DNA of 64,000 bases from Chamaea fasciata (Eukaryota > Chordata > Aves > Passeriformes > Sylviidae), in NCBI GenBank assembly GCA_029207755.1, contig JARCOQ010000002.1, forward strand, positions 59,263,576 to 59,327,575. The letters are read 5' to 3'. This document shows, one piece after another, positions 24,601-35,242 of this stretch. A program made the position numbers and the translations under genes. Below the pieces are notes generated by a model. It had not been told where the DNA came from. It made no database searches and saw only the letters and a list, made by a program, of their open reading frames with translations. Within the stretch, counting starts at the first letter, position 1, and every line of letters starts with the position of its first letter.

Positions 24601-25540
24601 CTGTAATAAGATATCTTTCTTTATGTTTGAAAACAGAAGTGAAGGGGGCTTATGTTTGCCTGTAGTTAAATCACATTGGTTTATATGAAAAAAAAGAACA
24701 GTGTCTCTGGATACAGAAAGACATATGCAGTTTATGCAAAATACTGATAATTTTAAAGATGTAAATGCACATTACCTAAATTATAGCATTCCTGGAAGAT
24801 TATGCTATACAGGAAACACATCATGTTTTGCAGTCTTCTTACAGTCCTTCTGATTTCATAGAAGATCTATCAATAAACTGTTCTGAAAGGGATTTTTTTC
24901 TTTAAACTAATTGATAATTATTTGAAGAGGTCTAAGGCTCAGCAAAATTGTGGTCTGGCAAAGCTCCAAACTGAATTAATAAACACATCCAGAACTGACT
25001 ATGCACTAAAATATTCCAGTTGTAACCCTCTAGCAAGTGGGGTATTTAAGCACAAATAAATGAAGATGCATCTAGATGATCTGGTACTTTGGCTGCAGTA
25101 ATTTAATGAGTTAAGATTTAATGAAGACCAAGATAATACTCAGTAGAAATATAAAAAAGAAAGCTTCTCTACTAAGTCATAAAGCAAGAGATTTAGGAGC
25201 ATGCAGAGGGTAATTGTAAATAAATCAAATTAACTCCCAGTGCAATGCATTTTGAAAAGTTCCACTCTGGAATTTATATACATATGACATTATTGTAGAG
25301 CAGAAGAAATTATTCTTGAGGTTCTACTTTGCTATTCTTCTGTAGGCACTTAGGCATAAAAAACAAGCTGTACTCACAAGTGTCAGTCTGTAAAATTATT
25401 ATATGTGTTCATCTCCATTCAAGGAGTTGCATAGGTTCTAATTCTACGTTCCACATAGCAGTGGAGAGTACTTAAAAATAAATTTAAAAAACAGTTTATA
25501 GGATTATCTGTTTCCAATATGATCCTAAGGACTTGGAAGT

Positions 25541-25610
25541 GGGTGGGGGTTTGGGTTTTGGTTAGGTTTTTTTGGTTGTTATTTTTTTTGTTGTTGTTGG
25601 TTGGTTGTTT
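25541..25610. repeat. T/G-rich low-complexity tract
   Basis: A stretch made mainly of GGTTTT, TTG and TGG units, including GGGTGGGGG at its left end. No coding content. Confidence 0.85.
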
Positions 25611-26836
25611 CAATTTTTTCTTTTTAATTGTATTTTTATTATAAGTCAGATTAATACCAACATAGTTTTTTAAAGACTTTGATTAGAAATTTGGAGTGAT
25701 TCAACCTGCATCTTTTTCTTAAAGTATGAGTACTAGAACTATCAGAAGAACTATGACTGACTAGCTAAGGTTATGCTTGAATGCAAGTTAAAACAGCATA
25801 ACTGGAGTAACATGTCCATGTATTCTTAAGGCTGGCATAGTCTCCTCTCACTCCTGTGGTCTTCTACCTAAAGTCAGACAAGACAGAACAAACAAGCAGT
25901 GTTTATTCTCACTTCTCAAGAACAGCTTTTTTAAAAATCAGAACAAATGAAAACACATACATTCCATAAGCAGTGGTCAAGTAAAAATTAATATTGAAAA
26001 AACACCACATCAGTCACATTAGTATACTGTCAGGCCAATCTTCTACCTCAAGACACTTTCATTTAGGAGCACACTTCCCATCCCTTATCTGGGTTTGAAA
26101 GGCCATTTCTCTGGGCAGGTTTAAAAATGTAAACTGCATTCTCCCAAAATCTTCCATTAATCTTATAATTGGAACATCACTTTTCTTAAAATATTTCTAT
26201 ATTTGTGTTTCCCTTGGTAATCCTCAATAGTCATTTTTCCTCAGTTCCTGGGATCATTCAATCTCCCCTACCCTAACTCTGGAGATTTCTATAGCCTTCT
26301 TTTTTAGCTTCTCTTCCTACATGTTCATTTTGCAGTCCAGACAGTAGAAAAAAGACATGAACCCTTGACTCATTCTCCCAGTAACCCTTTTTTCAGGCTA
26401 ACTGACAATAATTCAGATGGTCTGGTTTGCATACTTATTTAAGAATATAATGAAGTGCAATCTGAGAATCCTTATTCTTTTTGAAGAAAATCTAGGATCA
26501 TTGTCTCAGGCTTGGACATCTGAAGCTGAGTGAAATGAATTGCACTCTGTGTAGCTTAACTTTTAGTCCATTGCACAGTAGTTGTGTTATCCAAAAGTCA
26601 GCTGTTAAACTGCCCAGAGAAGATTTTGCTGATGCTTCTATTTCTTCACACTTTATCAACTGACAATCAAATTTTTCCCTTTCCCATTTTTTTTTTAATC
26701 TAACATTTTAACCACTTTAAATACATCACACCTTGATATTTTCATACATTATTTTCACATTCATCAGAGTGATTTGTGCATCATGATAAAGCCTTGGCAA
26801 TAAATGCATTATCACCTTTTATTTTAAAACAAAACT

Positions 26837-27075
26837 CAAAGAGGGTAGGTTTATATTAGATATTAGGAAGAAATTCTTTACTGTGGGGATGGTGAAACAC
26901 TGAAACAAATGGCCCAGAAAAGCTGTGGGTTCCTCTTTCCTGGAAGTGTTCAAGGCCAGGTTGGATGAAGTTCTGAGCATCCTGGTCTAATGGAAGGTTT
27001 CCTGCCATGGGGCTTTGGAACTAGAAGTTCTTTCAGGTCATTTGCAACACAAACTATTCTGTGATTCTGTGATTC
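26837..27075 (+). mobile_element. CR1 LINE 3' end, plus strand
   Basis: The fragment begins near CAAAGAGGGTAGGTTTATAT and proceeds through GGAAGAAATTCTTTACTGTG, GAAGTGTTCAAGGCCAGGTT (about 26943) and CTGGTCTAATGGAAGG to the diagnostic tail of repeated ATTCTGTG units (about 27056-27075). It covers only the last part of the RT frame and the 3' UTR. It appears among the less diverged CR1 fragments of the window. Confidence 0.93.
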
Positions 27076-27514
27076 CACCATCTATGGTGTATAACAATTT
27101 AAAACACTGAAACTTTTAAACAGGTACTAGGCCTAAGGAAATCTAGAATCAAAAAATTAAGAAACACTCCAACAACACAACAACCTGAAATTACACAAAG
27201 ATAAGTGCATAAGATCATTGTTAAATATATTTCTTACAGTGCACGGTGGGGTCTATGTGTCTGAAGTATCCCCACTGCAAATGTAATGGAGTAACAAGCC
27301 GCCTTCAAAAACATGCCAAGGGGCTAGGCAAAATACTGCACATGGCAAGACATAGTACTGGTAAGAAGGCATAGTTCCTAGATGGGAATGACCACAAGTG
27401 AACTAACCCCACTTATTCTGGCAACAGTGAAGCCCCCCACAGCAAAATGAGAAAGTCTTTCTAGAGAGAGGGAGTGTGTCTCTAGCTGAGGGTTCCTGAA
27501 AAGATTACAATTGG

Positions 27515-27625
27515 CTGTTCAAGTAACCTGGTCTAGTGGAAGATATCCTTGCTCATAGATGGCAGGGGGCAGCAGGGTAGGAAATAGTTATTGAGTCCCT
27601 TCTAATCCAATCTATTCTATATTTT
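27515..27625 (+). mobile_element. CR1 LINE 3' end, plus strand, short
   Basis: Matches the end of CR1: GTAACCTGGTCTAGTGGAAG near 27523, a GGCAGGGGGCAGCAGG stretch where CR1 has its G run, GAGTCCCTTCTAATCCAA, and TCTATTCTATA at the tail. Lies about 440 bp after the previous CR1 tail, in the same orientation, but repeats the same 3' end, so it is a separate insertion. Confidence 0.78.
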
Positions 27626-29562
27626 TATGCCATTTCCATGATGCTGAAAGTGCCTCCTGAGGAATTCTTGCTCTGAAAACAGGAAGGTTACCTCTCCTGT
27701 TGCCTAGATCTTTAGATGTTATCCAGGTCTACTTACAGAGTAAGAGCAGCTCTCTGATATTCCCATTCAAGTTTTACTAACCCGGAATAGGCTTAATACT
27801 GCACGTGTCTTTGCACCACATGTGTATACTGCATACACTGAAAACATTGGGATGAGAATCAGATCATGCCTGTACTGCTTCTGGAGGCACATTTTGCAAC
27901 ATGGGATCAAGGTTTGGCACACTATGGGTCAATAAAGAGCCAGCGTCTGAGCCTGATCCTTGGGGATAGATTAGGGGTCACGTCTTTCGCTGGTTCTGTA
28001 TTTGGACATTTCCAACAGCTCTGTTGAATACAGACCTATGGAGAGGTTTACTCTATGCTGAGCTGATGGAAGCCATCTATATATGCCATATGGAATCAAG
28101 GCCCAGGTTTGGTTCCTGACACTCTCTGTTACATGTTTTAGACATAAATCTGTAACTTCAAATGTGACTGTGTCCATCTGCATAGCAATCTGCTCTGACA
28201 AGGGTAAAGCAAACAGAGTGAGAAAGCTAAGAAATATTTCAGTATGCTGTAATCTAGATTAAGATGGGTTTCCTCTTCTTGTCTTGCTATCTAGATGGTT
28301 TACTCAAAAAGAAAGTAAAGTGCCTAAGTAAAGCACAATGTAAAGGATGAGCAACCTGGTCACTGGTAAACAGAGAAGCTGGCAGAGTTGCAGCTGGAAG
28401 ACAAAAGCAGGATTTTACAGAATTAAGAGAGGTATCAGGCAGACACACATGCACAGGACAAAAGTTTTTGAAGCAAGAGAGAGCAACACAGGGTGATAAT
28501 CACAAGAACTACCAAAACAGTATGTGTAATTGCTATTGTATCTCAGTTTTTGAAAACCATCATTTTTTATCATAGCAGCAGTGACTTGCAGAGAGGCTGC
28601 AGGGATAAGACACACACTTACCCTGACCTGGCATAGATGTCTCAACTGACATCTACACTGCAGACACCTAAATATGCATTACTGAACTCCAGCTTTAAAA
28701 TTAGCTGAGGTAAATTCTGTCCTGAAAAACATATTCTTCAGCTAAAATATCGCAAAGATAAAATTTGGTAAATTTAATCTTGTCTAGCTAAGGTTAAGGG
28801 AAGCCTTACTTAGGTAGAAGAAACAACATGATAGAGGAAACAATAAAAAAAGCCCCAACTGTCAATATGAGAACATGGCCTCATTTAAATAAAAGGAGAC
28901 TCTAGTCTTGAGCAGTAGAGAGGTACATATTGAAAAGTTGACAATTCTTCCATTAAACCCAGTGCGTTTTATCTTTGCATCTGGCACGGTGCATTACATT
29001 TATTTTGACAGAAGCTGAGATATTGGGAGTATGCATAACACAATAAAATCCAACATCAAGATGAGTTGCTGAAAGGTAAACTCATTAAACCAAATGAAAT
29101 CCATCTTACTAAACAAGGTTCAAAGGGAAGGCAGAAAGCAATCTAGGAAAATATTAATGAAATAGGTTAGCTTTCTAGGGAGTAAAACAATAATTTGTCC
29201 AAACAAGAAGAAAAAATACTATTATTGCTAACACTTCTGCTACAGTTTTTTTCAACATATGTGAGTAGTTTTACAATATGTTCTTGTGATGTGGAGTCAG
29301 GGCAGGAAAAAAAAAGTAAAATGATGAGTGCGAGGTAAAACTGATTGTGCATGAGATGAATGCTTTCCATTCCTCCCAGTAGTGCAGTTGAGGGTAAGTG
29401 CAAGCAAACAGACTTTATTCACTTCTAAATTGAGCAGAAGACGGTTTATTTGTTTACTGTATTATAGGAACACATGCAATTTAGCTAATGTGCTTTTTTG
29501 TTGTTGGTTTGCTTTGGTTTTGCATTGGGTTTTTTAATGTCTTTAAATTTGTGCTACTGCAG

Positions 29563-29637
29563 GTCTCCCTGGGAAAGAGCTTTGTCTAACAATGCCTCAA
29601 GGAAGAAGTGCATCGAGGCTGTGAATGTCTGCATGAA
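29563..29637 (+). other. Weak candidate 75-nt internal exon
   Basis: A possible acceptor (pyrimidine-biased stretch ending CTACTGCAG) precedes 29563 and a possible donor (GTAACT) begins at 29638. The enclosed 75 nt is a multiple of three and is open in one frame only: one leading base, 24 codons, two trailing bases. The encoded segment is hydrophilic, starts SPWERALS, has one N-glycosylation sequon (Asn-Ala-Ser) and a C-x6-C pair. I do not recognise the protein. A 75-nt open stretch between chance GT/AG sites is common, so this is only a lead. Confidence 0.15.
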
Positions 29638-30585
29638 GTAACTATTTGCAAAGAGTAATTTTTGAGGAAGGCTACATTTAGTGGTCCTAACTAACAACTG
29701 GTTGATAATTCTGTTGAGGAAACTCTTTGTAAAGTGCCCTGTGCCTTTTCCCCCAATGTTTTTATGCAGTTCATGTAAATCTCTACTTTTAACAGCATGT
29801 AAGGAAGTGAATTCCCTGAAGTTACAGGAAATTGCTATCTGAGGAAAGAAGCAACCCTCAAAAGAAAAGCAGTTTTACTTCTTTCTTGTACCAGGGTTTA
29901 GTCCATTTCACCAGAAATCAAGCTTGATTTGTTCAACAGTATAAGGAAAATGCCCAGTTAGAGAGAGGGGGTCCCTCATCTTATCTAAAACATTAGTTTA
30001 GACAGAAATTCTCACCTGGTAAAAACAGTATTGTCAGTACATCTACAGTAACTGAAGTTTAATAAATTATAATTTCAATAAAATTGAGTTGAACATTAGT
30101 TCAATTTAATAATAAATTTAAATAGTTGTACATTCTTTGAGTTCTTATTCATATATGAAAGTATGCAGCAACAGTATTTGTATGTGAAACTATTTGTTGC
30201 CAAAGATGAGAAAGAGTTACAAGAATGGGCAGTGCAAAATGAGGTATATACATCAAATAAAATGTCAAAGTTTACTGTGCTGGTAAATCCTCCCAGTTCA
30301 TTTGATTTCATGACTCCTCAGATTACTTTTCAAAATCCTGTATTGTCAGTTATGTCAGCAATACACAGATTAAATTTCATTGCTGGCAAACATTGACATG
30401 AAGGAATTTAACCTCAAAGGTGAATATTATGTAAAATATATTAAACATTTTCAATGTATTTTTTGTGATTAATTAAAAATAAATTTAAAATTGCCTTTAA
30501 AAATAAGCAGGATGTCTTCATCTGAAGTTATGGGCCACAATTATAGCAACATATCCTGGTTTTGATTGTTCAAGATTATTAAAGC

Positions 30586-30620
30586 TTTTTTTTTTTTTTG
30601 GGGGGGGGGTGGGGTGAGGG
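30586..30620 (+). repeat. T14-G10 tract with possible G-quadruplex
   Basis: Fourteen T (30586-30599) are followed directly by ten G (30600-30609), then T, GGGG, TGA and GGG. Four or more runs of at least three G with short loops satisfy the usual G-quadruplex pattern on the plus strand. Confidence 0.8.
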
Positions 30621-33254
30621 AGACTATTGTAAAGGGAAAAAAAGCAACAGTGATTGAAGGTAAAAAAATTCAGAATTTAGGCCATAAATATCTGTTGAAC
30701 TCTCTCCCAGGTGTAATATTCAATCAGCAGCCATTTATTGTATGTTGGTAACATACATTTATTTTTGTTATGGACACTACTGTAGCGTGAAATTGGAAGA
30801 GGATTTCCTTATAGCTGAAATGTATTACAAAAATTTTGTAGTGAAAAAACGAAGTTCTTGCTAGCTGGAAGTTTCTTCCTTTTTTTTTTATATTACTCTT
30901 CTCTCTGTTCAGGGACAGGGTAACACTGTATTTCTTTAGTGTGTCTTCACTTCTGGTGTTTTCTTTTGCAGCGTTTGGAGTTAAGTGGAGGGTAAAAACA
31001 CAGACATTGAACTCCAGCTTCTTATTTGGAGGGCCAAATGTTTAGGTCTTTTTAGGGCTAGACATTTCCTGGCAGCCTGTGTCATACGAGAAACTACTTG
31101 GCTTTACAGCCAGTTAAAGGCCAGACACCAGTTATACTGCTTGTTATGTGAGGTTTCTTGTGTTTCACTAGTCCTCAAGGAAGAAAAGAAAGCTGGGAAT
31201 AGTATTACCCAGCCACTACATGAGGAGTCAACACAGAGAACTGCAGCAGTCTCCTGTGCCTCTGAAATCTGACACACTGTTGGGTCCCTACAGAAAGAGC
31301 AGACTAATTCACCCAGGAGTTTGATGGTGACAGCCGTGTGCCAGCATTCACTCCTCATCTCATGTGATGGTCAGAGAAAATTGCCACTACCATAAGCATT
31401 CCCAGCGCTCATAATTTATCAGTTTTAAGTAAGAAGTACATAAAAGAGAAAATCTGATAAACTAGATCTATCATCATCTCAAGACATTCAGAAAACTTTG
31501 CCTGCATTGTAATAGAGTTTTACAAAATCCTGGGATAATATGCTGAAGTCTGTCTAGATCTTAAGTATTATTTGGGACTTGTCTGTGCCATTTTTTATAT
31601 ACCAATGTTTTTCTAACATTAGGTTTGAGTTGAACTTTTTGGCAACCCATAATTATGTTTTCTTTTATTTTTTAAGTGATAATGTTTAAAATCATTTGTG
31701 TTCTGTAAAAATCTAGACAATAACAACTGAGAATCTCAAAAACACCCTGAAGGCAACCGTATCTACAATTCCAAATAATTTTCTTTCTTTGCTACTTTTT
31801 AACACCATGCAAGACCTGATACTTACAAATGATTTTGACACAGGTAAGACTGACAATTATGAATTCTATATACTACCAAAGAATAATATAAATGTATAAA
31901 AGACACAATTTTTTAAAAAGTTGAAGAGGTCACCACCTTCCTGTCCCAGAAAGTACTTTCAAAAACCCCATTTCATTTGGTTGACAGGTTTTTTTTTCAC
32001 TTCATCATTCACTACTGGACAGCACTTTGCTTCATTTCTGAATTCCGTCTCTCCCAGATGGTTGTTAATTGATAGGAGATGGCTTTCACATTTACCATTA
32101 TAGCTGAACTAATGTTCTGAAATTCAGAACTTAAATATTAAAACTATGCATTAGGCAGAAATATCCAGAAGGTTAGACAATGGAATAATTTGTCAGGGGA
32201 GAAAAAGTTGACTCATCATTACAACTAGAACTGAAGAACAGGCTAGATAAAACCGATTATTGGGAGATTATAGTACAGGGCAGCTACCAGCTGCCCTCTG
32301 TTGCTTCCTGTTTTCTAATTTAGCACGGATAACATGCTATGCATAATAAGGATGATCTGTGATACTCCATAATCCATACCTTGCTATTTTGTGATGTTGG
32401 AAACAGAAGAAAAAGCAGCCCAAGCAGTAAACTAACATAAGCAAATGCATGTAATATATAGTTTGCAATAAGTAAAAACTATACTAAAAAATTGCATCCT
32501 CCAGCCCTGAGTTTTAACGGCAGTGGTATGTAACAGTGCACAGGGCATGGTTGTCCTTTCTGGGGTGCAGTAGTCCTCACACACATGCATTCAAGCAATT
32601 TTATATTAAATGCTCTTACTCACTTCTACAACCTTTATGTTCTAAACAAGTGCAGAGTGTGGGAGAGAGACAACTTTCACAGATATACTGTGCCTGCTGC
32701 ACTTTTAATTAATTTGTAGATTGAAAATACTACAAGGGAAATATATGGGTGAGAGAACACAGGAAGTATTAAAGAGTTTTTACCACTCTATTATGTACTT
32801 TACTTCAAATCTTGTCTCAAAAGAAACACAGAGCTCATTTCATCAAGGAGAGTAACTATAAGTCTCATTTCAGCATATGTCAGTGTAATTAACAGTGTGT
32901 TTTCCAGAAAAAAAACTGCCCAGGATTTTAGCATAGTTTCCTTATAACGTCAAGCTTTCCTCCCCAGCACCAACACTGCTCTAATTAAAATGATTATGAC
33001 ATTTCAGGACTCCCCTTTTCTTTATGCATGCTACCTAGATAATACATCTTAATTTAACCTAGATTATTAGTGCTGATATTACAGTGCCCACTGAATTTGC
33101 ATTAGCCTTTGACTGTGACAGATATTAGACCCCTGCACCACCTTATGTTACACTGTGTAACCGAGCTCTGCCTCCAGCTTTCCCAGTTAATAAAACCCAG
33201 GTGGAATTCCTCCCCCATTCATCAATAAATCCTGCCTGTACCATAAAGCTGAGT

Positions 33255-33690
33255 CCCTTGTGCCGGGGGAGAGAGGCTGTCCAGGCGGAGCATCCCGGCA
33301 GGAGCGGTGCCCGCAGTGTGGGCGGGCAGAGCGCAGCCCTGCTCCGGCACGCAGACTGACTGCCGATGAGACCCTGCCTGCCTGCCGCGGGAGAGGAACC
33401 TGCCATCGGCCAGCCATCTTCCAAGGTTTTATGTCACCTGCAGAGCCTACATGACAGCTTTATTAATGCCAAGAATTTTGAACCTGGTTCAGCGCCGTGT
33501 TAGCGCAGCCCCGTGCCAAGGCGGCCCCACGCAATGGGAAATCCGCAGCTGCCAAGAGCGTGTCCTGCTCCCCGATGGCCCGGGGCGCGGGGACCGTGCC
33601 CTCAACCTTCCAGGGGGTCTTCATTTTGAACGTGCCTAGCCGCGACTTTCGGGCAGACACCGTCTCGGCTGGGGCTGTCTTCCTGGCGCT
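33255..33690. promoter_or_regulatory. CpG island, candidate promoter / first exon
   Basis: This is the only segment in the window rich in GC and CpG. I count roughly 33 CpG dinucleotides between 33260 and 33680 in two clusters (33260-33420 and 33488-33680), separated by an AT-richer 60 bp that contains TTTTATGTCACCTGCAGAG. CpG islands in birds usually mark promoters. A YY1-like AAGATGGCTGGCC on the minus strand (33413-33425), an RE1-like pair (33488-33506) and an E-box CACCTG fit a regulatory region. The short frames here (up to 93 codons, minus strand 33143-33424) match no known protein, so an untranslated first exon is possible. Direction of transcription cannot be settled; the YY1-like orientation weakly favours minus. 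Confidence 0.7.
33488..33506 (+). promoter_or_regulatory. RE1/NRSE-like element, imperfect
   Basis: TTCAGCGCC at 33488-33496 matches the left RE1 half-site TTCAGCACC at eight of nine positions. AGCGC at 33502-33506 matches the core of the right half. Spacing is one base shorter than the canonical element, which would weaken binding of REST. It lies within the CpG island. Confidence 0.3.
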
Positions 33691-35080
33691 GAGTAGTAGC
33701 TCTCAGCTTTTGAACTGGAATTAATGATAGATTTCCCTTCTAGGAAGTTAAACAATGTTTCTGCTTAATTTTCTTTCCTGAGAGGGAACTGTATGACTCA
33801 GCTTCAGGCTTTTTTTTTTTTTTTTTTTTTTTTTTTTTCTTTTTCTTTTTTTTTTTTTTTTTTTTTTCCCCTGATAAAAGCCACCAAAACTTTTATTAGA
33901 GGAAAGTTTTACATTAGTTGGCTTCTGGAGCATTAAATTATCAGCACTCATTTTGCATATGCACAGCTTTATACATGCACGTATGAAAAAATCTGCATCC
34001 AAATTGTTTTTGCATTTGATGACTTTTGTGGACAGAAAGAAAATAATGTACACAAACAGCATCTGTGAGCTCAAATTAAGAATTTGTCACTGCTTTCATT
34101 CAAGTTCTTAAGCATGAAAACATTTTGTAAATGACAAGAGGACAGATCTGAATTCCTTCACAAAAGCTAGCACTTTCTTTTTTTTCCTACTTTAGAAAGC
34201 TTTTACAACTTAACCCTTGGTGTGCCAAAATTTGTAATTTCTGCCTACATTAAAAAATAAACACATAATTTCAAGACACACACACACAAAAGACTGCAAA
34301 AATGAAAACTGTATCAGATGAGACACACATTTTTACATACACCTGTACATATATGTGTGACTAGAACAGCTGAAATCCTGCTAGTTAGGATAAAGTTGAT
34401 CCATGTATTTGATGACCTTCCATAAACCACCTTTTTTAGCATACAACAGCCCAAAGTTTTTGTTTCTTACCAGGGCCAAAAATTAAGTTACAATCTATTT
34501 ATGAAAATTTGTCCTCTATGTCTACAATAATTTACTTAAAAACATTGGTTCACAAAACCCTTAGGACCTTTTCTCCTGTAGCTTAAAAAATACTCAAAAT
34601 AAAATATGATAATGGAAATCTAAAGATCATCTTGAGAACACAGGTACTTACAACTACAGCCAACAGAAATCTTGTCCTTTCTATCATTAAGATTTCTGAC
34701 AGGAGTACTTCTTGCTGATGCTGGTTCTTTTTTCTTTTTAACTACACTGGCACAGTTGACTGGAGGTAAAATTCAGTGTCAAACAGATCCTGGAGGCACC
34801 ATACAAAAGTTCAGCATCAGCTATTCTCCACTTCATACAAATATGGCTTCCTTCACCATATAATTCTTATGACTGTTATGTATTCTTATTTCACTCTGTT
34901 TTTTCCCCCATAAGAGTTCCTTTCTCACTATACTTGGGATTATCCATTCTTTCCTGTGAAATATGTGCCAGTCCTGATTTGCCATATGAAATTCTCACTG
35001 AAGTTGGTGGGATAGTTGGTGGGAAAGATGGGAAAAAAGTTTCTAGCAGGGCCTGTTGCCAATAAGATGAGGGGTAAAGA
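33691..35080. other. Non-coding DNA flanking the CpG island
   Basis: After the island comes a long T-rich tract (33810-33867), then 33880-34090, a stretch of mixed sequence with several TAAT/ATTA cores and a TTTGCATA octamer-like motif that reads like conserved non-coding DNA. The remainder is ordinary AT-rich sequence with a short CA repeat near 34278. No gene recognised. Confidence 0.55.
33810..33867. repeat. 58-nt T-rich tract
   Basis: Fifty-eight bases of T interrupted only by two C (33839 and 33845). Located about 120 bp beyond the CpG island. Confidence 0.95.
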
Positions 35081-35242
35081 TGGTGGATGACTCAATCCTA
35101 GAAACACCCAAGGTGAGAGTGGATGGGGCTCTGGCAAACCTGATCAAGTGGAAGGATCAAGCTAGGATCAAGCTCCTAGCATGGGGTTTGGGCTAGATGG
35201 CCTTCTAAGGTCCCTTCAAACCCAAACCATTCTATGATTTCT
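35081..35242 (+). mobile_element. CR1 LINE 3' end, plus strand
   Basis: CR1 3' end features in order: CTAGAAACACCCAAGGTGAG, GGATGGGGCTCTGGCAAACCTGATCAAGTGGAAGG-type sequence, CATGGGGTTTGGGCTAGATGGCC, AAGGTCCCTTCAAACCCAAA and CCATTCTATGATTT. A small local duplication (GGATCAAGCTA, then GGATCAAGCTC at about 35154-35177) lies where CR1 normally continues with GTGTCCCTGCC. Confidence 0.9.

Larger units (their letters stand above)
16563..26836. other. Non-coding AT-rich DNA, about 10 kb, no gene recognised
   Basis: Only short, unrecognised frames. Contents include a TTATTG/TTA microsatellite (16957-17018), an A/T-run hairpin (19521-19597), a 31-A run (21590-21620), an A/C-rich tract near 23579-23640, and T/G-rich low-complexity DNA (25541-25610). 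The stretch 22830-23110 is locally less AT-rich, and 24190-24600 is non-repetitive by eye; I could assign neither. The segment 21790-22180 has the even, TAAT-rich texture often seen in conserved non-coding DNA. Confidence 0.6.
27626..33249. other. Non-coding DNA, no confirmed gene
   Basis: About 5.6 kb with only short unrecognised frames. It includes a weak exon candidate (29563-29637), a T14G10 tract (30586-30620), and, from about 32940, sequence leading into the CpG island that has few runs or repeats. No transposable element recognised. Confidence 0.6.

Noticed and set aside
30163..30396. 77-codon plus-strand frame in AT-rich DNA
   Set aside because: Composition looks protein-like at first glance, but no family or neighbouring exon was recognised.
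33143..33424. 93-codon minus-strand frame in the CpG island with a fair start context
   Set aside because: GC-rich DNA has few stop codons, several frames on both strands are open here, and none resembles a known protein. Kept only as a possible first exon.
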